NCBI RefSeq assembly: GCF_022605725.1
Contig: NC_065564.1
Span: 12,378,698 to 12,442,697, forward strand
DNA from: Anthonomus grandis grandis
Lineage: Eukaryota; Arthropoda; Insecta; Coleoptera; Curculionidae
Direction: 5' to 3'
Length of the DNA: 64,000 bases
Shown here: positions 32,761-41,505 of the stretch, one piece after another
How the letters are laid out: each line of letters begins with the position of its first letter
How positions within the stretch are numbered: the stretch's first letter is position 1
Made by a program: the position numbers and the translations under genes
Notes under the pieces: model-generated
Seen by the model: only the letters and a program-made list of their open reading frames with translations
Told to the model about the DNA's origin: nothing
Database searches by the model: none

Positions 32761-33353
32761 AGAGCTGGTGCAGGCTCGTATACATATGCCAGACGTACCT
32801 ACTTGCTTCGGAAGAAAACTTACTGCAACATAGTCGTCTGCATGGATACCAACGGCGAGATTAAATCTATTGTAATCGAAAACGTAGTCTTCAACTGGTG
32901 TGTATAATAAAGGAACTGGTAAAGGAGGCTACAGGGTTTAGCTTGTCTAGGTGTCTGACAATCTAGCGTATTGTTAGTAACCAGAAAACGGAATTTCTTT
33001 CTGGAATGGATTTTCTGTACTTGTCGCATCACTAAAGAGTCCAACAACAAGACGCTTTGGAGATGGACAGACGCTGCTGGCATGATGTAGACTAATGTAC
33101 GCACATAATGGACGCTCACCAGACAATTACTGTGCCTTAATAGACCATAATCTGGAAAATTGGACACTATCAGTTACGAAACCATTTTTAACACCCTTAC
33201 AACTTATCCACCAAGTATTGCGGATAAATGCCGTTGGCGTTGGGAGGAGAAGACACCGCAGACTACGTCATTGGGAAGTAAACAGTCCTTATAAGTGCTA
33301 GATTCAAATATCTGGGAAATAATTACAGTAAATCTTTGACTCACTGATTGTTT
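32761..33353. other. Intron 3, unassigned with repeat G copy 2
   Basis: 33030-33170 matches 27650-27800. A minus-strand stretch (about 32910-32790) reads VPLLYTPVEDYVFDYNRFNL in one frame but opens after a stop and has no recognisable family. Both short frames here were judged unconvincing. Confidence 0.35.
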
Positions 33354-33487
33354 TTAAAGCTGTTGGTCTTTAGTAACTCTGGACGGGTTCATCACGAAAT
33401 CAGCCCCGTGGTTACCCTCTATCCTCAAATTAAAAACGTCACATTTTTTCTTAAAACTCACATTGCTCGCACAAAAATCGCAAAATC
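33354..33487 (-). CDS. Possible exon after a 50-base intron, stop at its end
   Basis: If 33678-33538 is spliced from GTAATG (33537) to the AG at 33489-33488, the frame runs on as GFCDFCASNVSFKKKCDVFN, LRIEGNHGADFVMN and stops at TAA 33356-33354. The 50-base intron is short but close to the 57 bp of intron 2. The EGNHGADF segment is faintly cadherin-like. A GTGAGT lies shortly after the stop (about 33343), so the stop may be a disabling mutation in an older exon. Speculative. Confidence 0.3.
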
Positions 33488-33537
33488 CTAAACCAATGCA
33501 CTATCTACTACGAAGCTATGTAAGGGAGATGCATTAC

Positions 33538-33678
33538 CTTTTTTCGGGGATGACGATGGCCCCGAGGTACGGGGTCTATAAGTGGTAAAATATATAGGAC
33601 GAGGTTTTATTATAGTCGGTTTCGAGTAGACCGGAGGCTCAATGGGGTCAATTTCTTCGAAATCGAAATTTTCCTGTG
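33538..33678 (-). CDS. Candidate phase 1-1 proline-rich exon inside intron 3
   Basis: Preceded by TTTTGTTGCAG and followed by GTAATGC. With the split codon it reads A, QENFDFEEIDPIEPPVYSKP, TIIKPRPIYFTTYRPRTSGP, SSSPKK. Length 141 bases, no stop, phase 1 on both sides, so it could be inserted between Ig1 (exon 3) and Ig2 (exon 4) of the fasciclin-2-like gene without breaking the frame. The proline-rich, acidic-then-basic composition would make a flexible linker. It might instead belong to another nested gene or be open by chance. No matching repeat elsewhere in the window. Confidence 0.4.
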
Positions 33679-34812
33679 CTGCAACAAAAGAATAACAGCA
33701 ATCAAATTATTAGAATATCCATAAACCAGAAAACCCTAACAATGTCTACAAAGCTTCACGTACTACTAAATTAAATATAGAAAATTCATAGGAAATTGTT
33801 GTTTAGGATAATTGTACGTATTTGGTTGATTAGTTGATTGGGCTACTGCAAGCTTTAGCCTGGTGCTATTTATTATATGAAATAACCCACCCAATAGGGT
33901 CAAATATATGGTGGACCGAGTTTGTCAATAGCTTTAAACCGCTCTGAAGTATAATAAACCAGCTGTGTGTGGACTATACATTCAAATAGTAGTCTATGAA
34001 AACATAAAGGTCAAGTCCACTGGCTTAGCCAAGACAGAACAATGAAAGGCATTAGAATCTATACCAAAACCAGGTATGTTGAGCCGAGCACGTACTATGT
34101 CAGGTATGAAGACCGAACTGACGACTTATTAGGAGGTTAAAATTACCTTATTAATAAGAGTTGAGTAGGCTTGTGTCGTCAGCAATTTGAATATTTCTGG
34201 AAAACTCACTCGGTGTACTTTTGTACATCATTGTGGCAAGTAGTACTACTATTTTTTTCCAAAGAGTTCTACAGTATTTCAGACATCCCAACGTAGGCCG
34301 AAAAAACTTTTTTTTTAATTGTAAAAAGCGCTATAGCAAAAAGGATGCGTTTTTTTCAAAAAAACATAATAAACAAAAAATTTACGACAAAAAAAATCCA
34401 GTCGGGCCCAGGGGCACTTCAAGGGGCTTTTTTTTTTAATATTATTTTTTTAAAAAGCCCTACCGAAAAATACATTTGATTTAACCTCCTTATAACCCAA
34501 AAAAAATATTATAAAAAAATAATAATTTTTAGCCGGGCCCATGACCAATTTTCTTAGCTGAGAATATCGGTCCGCCCTCGTATATGATCTGATTATTATT
34601 TTAAGATCGTTGAGCTACACGCAGTCGAACCATGGCCTTTGGTTTAACTTTAATCTTTAATTTAGTTCCCTGTGAGTCGTTGTCTAATGCGGACTGTTGT
34701 TGCGAGGTGCGTCGCTTAAAAGTAGTTGTGTTTGTTGTTTTTTTGGACGTTATTAGTGTTTTTATGGACATTATAAACTCTAATTGTGATTAGAACGTGA
34801 CGTAAAGTTATA
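33679..34812. other. Intron 3, unassigned
   Basis: AT-rich with homopolymer runs near 34310-34520 and two GGGCCC-centred palindromes (about 34406, 34535). No gene or element end recognised. Confidence 0.4.
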
Positions 34813-35025
34813 ATGTCAAAAAAACTTAAGTAAAAACTCGTGCAAGTGCCACGTGCCCAATATTTGGCAATTCAAAAGACATTCTGCCAAATGCAGCTTC
34901 CGACGTACGAGGATGTGATGAAATGTTATTTGGAAGTTCGATTGGAGTTGAAAGATGACGGTAGTAAGCAACCGCCAAGTACTACAGTTGCCAAAGTTGT
35001 TGCGAATAAAATAGAACATGTTTTT
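34813..35025 (+). pseudogene. Unidentified coding remnant cut by the PLE
   Basis: ATG at 34813 (MSKKLK) meets a stop at 34831, then the same frame reads VPRAQYLAIQKTFCQMQLPT, YEDVMKCYLEVRLELKDDGS and VAKVVANKIEHV up to the first base of PLE copy 3. The regular spacing of hydrophobic residues and acidic helices looks like real protein. I have a vague memory of similar N-termini in multi-copy insect proteins but cannot name a family. The rest of the gene is not present to the right of the PLE. Confidence 0.45.
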
Positions 35026-35538
35026 GAAGGTGGTAGACAATGGTACAGTGAAAACATCTGGTCGAACTTGCATTGTCTTATTTATTTAATGTAACACGAC
35101 GTTTCGGTTGGTAAGTATCTCATCATCATCTTGGCACTAATGTTTCCGGACTAGCTACATGGCTCCTGCCGGTCTTCTAACTGTTAATTTACCGAGATTT
35201 AGGCGCCTATCTTTTGTTTATGCGGTTTGCATCAGAGTGCTTTGGTTTGTAAGGCGCGGAGCATGGGAATTGACTGTCGGGACGTGAAAAGGTGGGTTAT
35301 ATTTATACCTTTGGGTCGCTCTGGGATTGGTGGCTCGCCCAAGCGCAGGCCACGCCCCCCAAAAGCGAAAACTGCTGATCCTTTACGGTGCACTTTATAG
35401 CGGAGAGAGCACAGCATTTTACGCGGTGTAATTTAGGTTTTGACCGTCAAATGGCATCTTGAATGAGGTCGATTTTTGCGGTGTCGGAGAATAGATAGTT
35501 TGCGCTATGTTTGGGCTTGATGTTATTGTAGGTTGTTT

Positions 35539-37656
35539 TTATGAGAAAAGGCCTCTCCACGGCCGGTTTTCTCGCCATTTTAGTAAGAATTTTTTCAGTT
35601 CTTCATTCTCGAGGGACCTTATACGTTCTTTGAATTTGATGTGTTTCATTTTTATAAACTCCTCTATGGTCTCAATGCGGCAATCCTCTCTTATATCTAT
35701 ATTCCTTGCATATAAAGGTGCATTTGTGATCATTCTTAAAGTTTTATTTTGAAATCTTTCTAATCTTGTGAGGTTTGTTTCTGTTATATTTGTTAGCACG
35801 CATGAGCCATAGAGGAGCTTAGGTCTAATGATTTGTTTATAAATCAAGAGTTTATTCTCAATCGACATCTTGCTCCTTCGACCCAGAAAAGAGTAAAGTT
35901 TCTGTACCAAGCCATTGCATTGATTAAGCTGCCTTTTGATGTGAAAACTGAAATTGTTTTTGTTGTCAAAAAAGACCCCTAGGTAGCGAATCTCGCTCTT
36001 CCAGGGAACCTCTGTGCCCAATACCACCAAGTTTGGAATGTCACGATCTCTTTTTTTTGTAATTAAAATTGCCTCCGTCTTGTCTTCATTGATCTTTATC
36101 TTCCATGTTTTTGCCCATAAGCAGAGTTTATCTATGTGGCTCTGTATATAAGCATTTATCTGGTCCAGGTATTTGCAACTGGCGAAAACACAGGTGTCAT
36201 CAGCAAAAAGTGCTAACTGTGAATAATGATCATTTTTCGGTATGTCCGCCTGGTAAATGTTAAACAATGTTGGGGAGAGGGGGGAGCCCTGGGGCACCCC
36301 CGCTCTCGCTTCTCTATATGGTAGAGTTTTATCGCCAATTTTGGCGGTAAAAGCTCTTCCTTTTAAATAGTTTTGGATTAATTTTACCATTCCGGCGGAC
36401 ACACCGAATTTTACCATTTTGTATATCAATCCGCCATGCCACACCCGGTCGAAAGCTTTCTCGATGTCGAGTGTGATCATGGCGGTTGAGTATTTAGCAT
36501 TAAATGAGTCCACAAGACTTTGTTGGATTCTCGCCAGTTGCATCTCTGTTGAGTGACCCTGCACAAAGCCATGCTGTTCTTTGGGGATTATTTTTAATCT
36601 TTCCGTTTCCTCTCTCAGCCTGTTAAGTTCCGCTTTTTCAAAAATTTTCCCAATTATTGGTAACAGACTGATGGGTCGATAACTCTCTGGTTTTGCTAAG
36701 TTTTTCCCCTGTTTTGGTATCATTGTTACTATAGCCCTTTTCCAAGCTTTAGGAAAATGGCACAGGTTAAGACATTGGTTTTATATTATTAATAAATACA
36801 TTATTGTGTTGTCAGGTAGCTTTTTTAGCATTTTGTTATTTATGTCATCATAACCTGGTGCTTTTCTGTTTAGCTGTAATGCTATAAGTTCTTTTATTTC
36901 ATGTAATTTAATTTTTTTAGGGCTTATTATATTCTGTGGTATTTTTTCTTCTATTATTTTATATGTATTTTTAATTTCTTCTTCTAGTGCTGGATTTTCA
37001 GGTCCTTCATTTAAGTTAAATTGTTTTTCTAGTGATTTGTTGAATGCCTCGACTTTTTCTAAGTCCGAGTACACTAGAGTTCCATCTTCTGTTTGTATGG
37101 GCGGAAAATTTGTTTTTGTTTCCCCTCTCAGTATCTTTGAAACCCGCCAAAAGTTTTTATGGTTTTCGTCATTGTTATTTAATTCTTGTAAAAAGTTATT
37201 CCATTTTTCGTTTCTGAAATCATATACTTCATTTTTTATTGTTTTGGTTAGACTGTTTGCTATTTTTTTTGTATCTGGGTATTTGTATAACCTTGCCTGT
37301 TTATTTAGTCTATTTCTTATTTTAATCAAGTTTTTGATTATCATTGGGAAAACCAGGGGGTGAGAGTTTGGGATAGGGATTTTAGTTGTTGCTTTTTCAT
37401 AAGCTGATTTTATTGTATTAGTTAAATTAACAACTTGAGTGTTAATTTCGTCTGTGGATTGTGGAGTTGGGATGGGTTTAGTATTTTGTAGAATTTCTGT
37501 GAAATATTGCCAATTTGTTACATTTTTTTCAGGTAGAGGATTTTTTTAAAAAGATTGGGCTATTGTTATAAGTATTGGAGTGTGGTCTGAGGAACTTAAG
37601 GAATCCAGGTTTTCAACAGCAATGTTATGGCCAAGGTTTTTTGTTACTGCTATATC
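35539..37656 (-). pseudogene. Jockey ORF2: end of endonuclease and reverse transcriptase
   Basis: Begins with the last endonuclease residues (DIAVTKNLGHNIAV, SSSDHTPILITIAQS) just after the DDE insertion. RT: KAPGYDDINNKML, PKAWKRAIVTMIPKQGKNLA, SYRPISLLPIIGKIFEK, ALITLDIEKAFDRVWH-like motif A (about 36485), AGVPQGSPLSPTLFNIYQAD (about 36270), LALFADDTCVFAS active site FADD (about 36195) and the thumb IRYLGVFFDNKNNF. An in-frame TAA at 36781-36783 and another near 37545 interrupt it. Ends KWRENRPWRGLFS at 35539. Otherwise the 394-codon RT piece is intact, so the copy is fairly young. Confidence 0.9.
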
Positions 37657-37658
37657 TA

Positions 37659-39695
37659 TACTCTATTTCAGAAGTGTGTAGAGCAATAAAACCTCATTAG
37701 GTATGCAAAAGTGGTACCTGGTGATCCACCAATATTTTATGCCACTACCTTAGTTGGGTATTAGTTTCAATGTAAAATTCTTTCTTTTCATTGATTGCAG
37801 GTAGTGCCACCCGGTTTTGGGTCAATTTATGAGTTTTGCCCATTGTTACCCACTGATAAACATTGAAAACGGTTCGCCAAAGGCGTGCAACTGGGACTTG
37901 TTTTTTACCTTATAATTAATGTACTTAAATGCTATTTTATTTTAGAAAGTTACTTTTGTTTAAATGGAATAATATATTTTTTTTCACAAATTTATTGAAC
38001 ATAATATGTAGAGTAAAACAGTTGAAAATGTCACTTTTTGAACAGTGTATAACAATTTTAAATTATAATAGATTGTAGTCTTCTTCGTCATCTGACAAAC
38101 TGTCATCACCTCTTGACATTATAATTAAAGGATCGACTGTCTGATCGATGAGGTTGTCAAGATCCCACATTTTGTCCTCTTGCTTAATTACATGCTGGAC
38201 TGCTTTTCGCCAATTCTCTGGTGTCGCTTCCGTAATGGCTTGATCAAACAGTAGCTTAACATCTTTCGTTTTAAAAGTCGTGTTTTGTCTTGCTACAAAT
38301 CGTTTTACCTGCGCCCATATCAGTTCTATAGGATTTAGTTCGCAATGATATGGCGGTAAGCGCAGTACAGTTATATTATATTTTTCGGCTATATCTTCCA
38401 CGGCGTATTTCATGAAACGAGTTTTGTGTAAGTTTGCTATTGCCAGCAGTTCTTTTTTTATAAAATTTGCTTCAAACGCAATACCTTTTGCAGTCAGCCA
38501 ATCGATAATTTCTTGCTTTGTCCAACTTGAAGTTGGCGTCTTCTCTATTCGCCGTGAATGATAGCTTGCGTTATCCATAACCACCACCGAATTAGCCGGA
38601 AGAAATTTTATCATTTCACCAAAATAGTCCTCGAAAACGTCTGAGTTCATGTCTTCATGGTAATCTCCTATGCGAGTCGACTCAAAGGTTAGCAGACCTT
38701 CTTTTAAAAATCCCTCTTCGCTTCCAATATGTGTGATTATAAGTCTTTTTCCTTTTCCCGAAGGTACTTTAATACCCGTAGACAGGCCTTCTATGAAAGC
38801 TTGGCGAGCACTGGTTATATTTTTGTCTTGCCACATTTTTTGGACTATATAACCTTCGTTAATCCACGTCTCATCAAGATAAAAAACTTTCTTTTGCTCC
38901 CTGCGGTACTGCTTGATACTTCTCAAGTATTGTCGTCTCCAACAAACAATTTCGTCGCTCTCCAGTAAAAGTGCTTTGCGGTTATGCTTTTTCCAGGTAA
39001 AATCCATATTTTTTAAAGTTTTCCATAAAAGTTTTCTACTTATCAACGGAATACTGTCATCTCGGCCAAGCTCCATTAAAATTTTGTCTAGGGTGGGTAT
39101 TTCCTTTTTAAAATAAAAAGAGTGAACTTTTCTTCGAATTATACATTTAGCATTTTCATCAAGGACTTTTGTAGGTCGTCTGGTCTGGCTTTTGCTTGGG
39201 AGATTCCACTTGACCTGCTACTTTTCTTTCCCGCAACAATTTGAAAATGGTGGACTTTCCAATTTCACTCATTCGAGAACATTTTTCAACAATTTCTTGC
39301 ACAGTAAAACTAGGGTAATCGTGTTTTATGCAATCATGTACGTTTAAAATAATAACTTTTTCACTCAGCGATAGTGGAGTAGGATAATATTGTGATTACA
39401 CTACAGCGTAGCAGTGACTACTAACGTTTAAAATATGATTTAAAAGTATTTATAGTCTGTATATATTACCTGACCCCATTTTTGCATGTTACAAAGCGTT
39501 AAAAGATAGGTACCTATACAAAAGGATTAAAAGTATTTATTTAGTATTTAATCTCTTTCAAAATAAAGGCATTTAATCCGTGAAAATTAAATTCATAAAT
39601 ATTATAAGTACCTGCGCCTATGAACTACCACGAAATGTAGCCAAACAGAACGGAATTCCCCAGTTTTTTGCTCTATACACTTCTGAAATAGAGTA
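37659..39695 (-). mobile_element. IS630-like DDE transposon, 2,037 bp, TA duplication
   Basis: Ends TACTCTATTTCAGAAGTG and its reverse complement (inverted repeats of about 30 bp), flanked by TA at 37657-37658 and 39696-39697. Excising it rejoins the Jockey endonuclease from PDIL to DIAV. It carries one transposase gene on the minus strand. A related fragment is at 50395-50749. Confidence 0.88.
38063..39190 (-). CDS. DDE transposase with an 82-residue D2-E3 gap
   Basis: Frame open from about 39190 to 38063 (RRPTKVLDENAKCII at the start, first ATG 39076). FYLDETWINEG (about 38850) holds the first Asp, VVVMDNASYHSRRIEK (about 38575) the second, YHCELNPIELIWAQVK (about 38325) the Glu; the 82 residues between the last two compare with 34 in Tc1 and 34-41 in mariner. 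The GKRLIITHIGSEEGF and DYHEDMN segments are conserved in insect relatives. The C-terminus is very acidic (DDSLSDDEEDYNLL). An upstream helix-turn-helix (IVEKCSRMSEIGKSTIFKLL, about 39300) is in another frame, so one frameshift near 39187 separates it. Possibly functional but for that. Confidence 0.8.
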   Translation of the reverse strand, partial: SQTRRPTKVLDENAKCIIRRKVHSFYFKKEIPTLDKILMELGRDDSIPLISRKLLWKTLKNMDFTWKKHNRKALLLESDEIVCWRRQYLRSIKQYRREQKKVFYLDETWINEGYIVQKMWQDKNITSARQAFIEGLSTGIKVPSGKGKRLIITHIGSEEGFLKEGLLTFESTRIGDYHEDMNSDVFEDYFGEMIKFLPANSVVVMDNASYHSRRIEKTPTSSWTKQEIIDWLTAKGIAFEANFIKKELLAIANLHKTRFMKYAVEDIAEKYNITVLRLPPYHCELNPIELIWAQVKRFVARQNTTFKTKDVKLLFDQAITEATPENWRKAVQHVIKQEDKMWDLDNLIDQTVDPLIIMSRGDDSLSDDEEDYNLL

Positions 39696-39697
39696 TA

Positions 39698-40240
39698 GTA
39701 TGTCAGGTGTTAAATAATGATAATGAGTTGGCTCTTTTGGAGCTGCTACCTGTATAGTGTTTTCATAAATGTAATTTTCTAATTTTATCCCGGTATTGTT
39801 TTCAGTTTTACATCCCCAGATTTTGCTTTTGGCATTCCAATCCCTCGCGGCTATTGTTGGAATGTCCTCTTTAAAAAGCTCGTCTAACTCTTGATTTGTT
39901 AATGATTTACTTGGTTTTTTATATACTGAGATAAGCAATAGTTCTTTATTGTTCATATAAATTTTTATAGCCGTATTTTCTATTACCGGGTCTGTTTCCC
40001 TTTGCGGTACTTCTTGGTGTATAATATTTCTTTTTATAATAATTGCTGTGCCTCCGCCCACAACGTTTGGTCTATCGTTTCTGTATATTTTGTAATTTGG
40101 TATTTTTAGCTTTGTGTGGGGTCTAAGAAATGTTTCCTGGACCAGGGCCACATCTATGTTATTATGGTTGATAAAGTCAATGAATTCAAGTTTTTTTGGA
40201 AACAATGATTGTGCATTCCAACTGATGATATTTAGACAAC
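39698..40240 (-). pseudogene. Jockey ORF2 endonuclease, N-terminal part
   Basis: NIISWNAQSLFPKKLEFIDF starts the domain; DVALVQETFL carries the catalytic Glu, VVGGGTAIIIKR, LISVYKKPSK and ARDWNAKSKIWG (usually GDFNAK, here RDW) follow. The frame is cut at LTPDIL by the DDE transposon and continues at 37656. The Gly-Asp to Arg-Asp change and earlier stops make activity doubtful. Confidence 0.85.
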
Positions 40241-40258
40241 TAGAAAGGTCCCCCAGAA

Positions 40259-41233
40259 TTACAAGTTAGCCCCCAGGAGTAACTTAATTGCCGGATTGGC
40301 GTTTAACTGGTTTAATTTATCCATTAATTTATCTAATTTTTTGTCTAACACACCTTCAGGCAAGCTTAATAAATACAATAGGCCATTATTTTGGGTAGGC
40401 AACCCAACTCGCTTTGCAGCTGAAGTTGAGGTGCCCGCCCCCAAAATGTCCGCCATAGACTCCTCCTCTCTAGGTCTCGAGCTCGAGCCGGGCGTTTTTT
40501 TTTTTATCGCATCTGCGAAACTGACAGTTTTTTTAGCATCGTTTATTTTGATAAGATTAGAATTTTTCGGGCAGCGCCAGAAGTTCGCTGGGTGATCGCC
40601 GCCGCAATTACAACACAAAGCCGGTGTCGTTTTATCTTTGGTGCACTGTGAATAAAAGTGATCTCCTTTGCACTTATGAGAACGCGGCTTTGCGTTGCAA
40701 TTGGACATTGAATGGCCATATTCTTGGCACCTATGGCACTGCCCGATTTCTTTAATATTTTCTATTGTGAAGGTTCTTAAACGCTCGACTCGAACATTTA
40801 TACAGAGCAAGGTGTCGACCTTGAAAATATCCTCCTGATTCTTTGGGATTAAGAATCTGATGAGGTCTGTTTGCCTCTTTCTACCCGGGCCGGTATTGAA
40901 CCATCCCATTTCTTCGGGCTCAAACCCCATCAGATTCAGTTCCTCTTTGATTTCATCTAAATTAAAATTTCTATCAAATCCCCTTAAGATGACATTTAAT
41001 TTTCGGTCTTCCTCGAGAAAGAAAGAATGAAATTCTATGTTTTTTTCTCTTAATAGTTTTGTAAGACCTCTATGGTCCTGAGGGGTCTTTGGGAAAAGCC
41101 CTAAACCCAGTCTTTCTTTTTGTGTTTTTAAAATGTTTATTTTATTTTCTATGATCATTTTATATTTCGCAGCCCAATTTGTGGTGTCTCTTATGACCAC
41201 TTTTGGCACTTTTAGAATACTGGGTTCAGTGCT
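40259..41233 (-). CDS. Jockey ORF1 (gag-like) nucleic-acid-binding protein, N-truncated
   Basis: From STEPSILKVPKVVIRDTTNW to the stop at 40259. A PRE_C2HC-like region (SFFLEEDRKLNVILRGFDRN) is followed by three Cys-rich knuckles: CHRCQEYGHSMSNC, CKGDHFYSQC-like and CCNCGGDHPANFWRC (about 40720-40590). The basic tail has FADAIKKKTPGSSSRPREEE. The protein would coat the RNA and target it to DNA. The open frame extends nine codons upstream (ITVGDTYQ) but those come from the PLE target, so the original N-terminus was lost on insertion. Confidence 0.88.
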   Translation of the reverse strand, partial: STEPSILKVPKVVIRDTTNWAAKYKMIIENKINILKTQKERLGLGLFPKTPQDHRGLTKLLREKNIEFHSFFLEEDRKLNVILRGFDRNFNLDEIKEELNLMGFEPEEMGWFNTGPGRKRQTDLIRFLIPKNQEDIFKVDTLLCINVRVERLRTFTIENIKEIGQCHRCQEYGHSMSNCNAKPRSHKCKGDHFYSQCTKDKTTPALCCNCGGDHPANFWRCPKNSNLIKINDAKKTVSFADAIKKKTPGSSSRPREEESMADILGAGTSTSAAKRVGLPTQNNGLLYLLSLPEGVLDKKLDKLMDKLNQLNANPAIKLLLGANL

Positions 41234-41505
41234 TTGGTAAGTATCTCCAACCGTTATCAAGTGTAAACTGACAGCAAACTACTATTCTATAGGCTCATAT
41301 ACTAGATGTGTGAAGCGATGAGGAAAGGAAAGTCATCCGTGAAAAGAGTTGGGGGGGGGGACACGCCTCTCTCTAGATCCTACACTGTCCTGAGAGTAGA
41401 GGCTTCCAGATGTTGGGTATAACGACGCTTGGCTGGCTGAAGATCCTCTGATTCTGTGAAATAGAAACTGCCTCTACGAACTTCCTCATCCGCCAGTGCT
41501 GTTCC

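Larger units (their letters stand above)
35121..41233 (-). mobile_element. Jockey-clade element, 5'-truncated in ORF1, with nested DDE transposon
   Basis: TTGGTAAGTATCT flanks it at 35108-35120 and 41234-41246. On the minus strand: ORF1 from the first element base, ORF2 endonuclease, a DDE transposon at 37659-39695, the rest of the endonuclease, RT, and a 3' region ending in ATG triplets without a long poly-A. Gag-like ORF1 with zinc knuckles and PRE_C2HC-type region plus APE and RT make it Jockey. About 4.07 kb without the DDE element. Confidence 0.9.
35087..41255 (-). ncRNA. Hammerhead-like motif of PLE copy 3, split by the Jockey
   Basis: The two halves are 35087-35120 (GAAA, ACGU, GUC and stem I side) and 41234-41255 (UUGAUAA, stem II side), read on the minus strand. 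The Jockey's 13-bp duplication TTGGTAAGTATCT is the stem II and loop sequence, so the insertion hit the middle of the motif and destroyed it. Confidence 0.55.

Noticed and set aside
32820..33167. 115-codon minus-strand frame
   Set aside because: Overlaps repeat G and shows no domain; another frame nearby looked more protein-like but opens after a stop.
35121..35130. Triplet repeat CATCATCATC as a microsatellite
   Set aside because: It is the short 3' tail of the antisense Jockey element.
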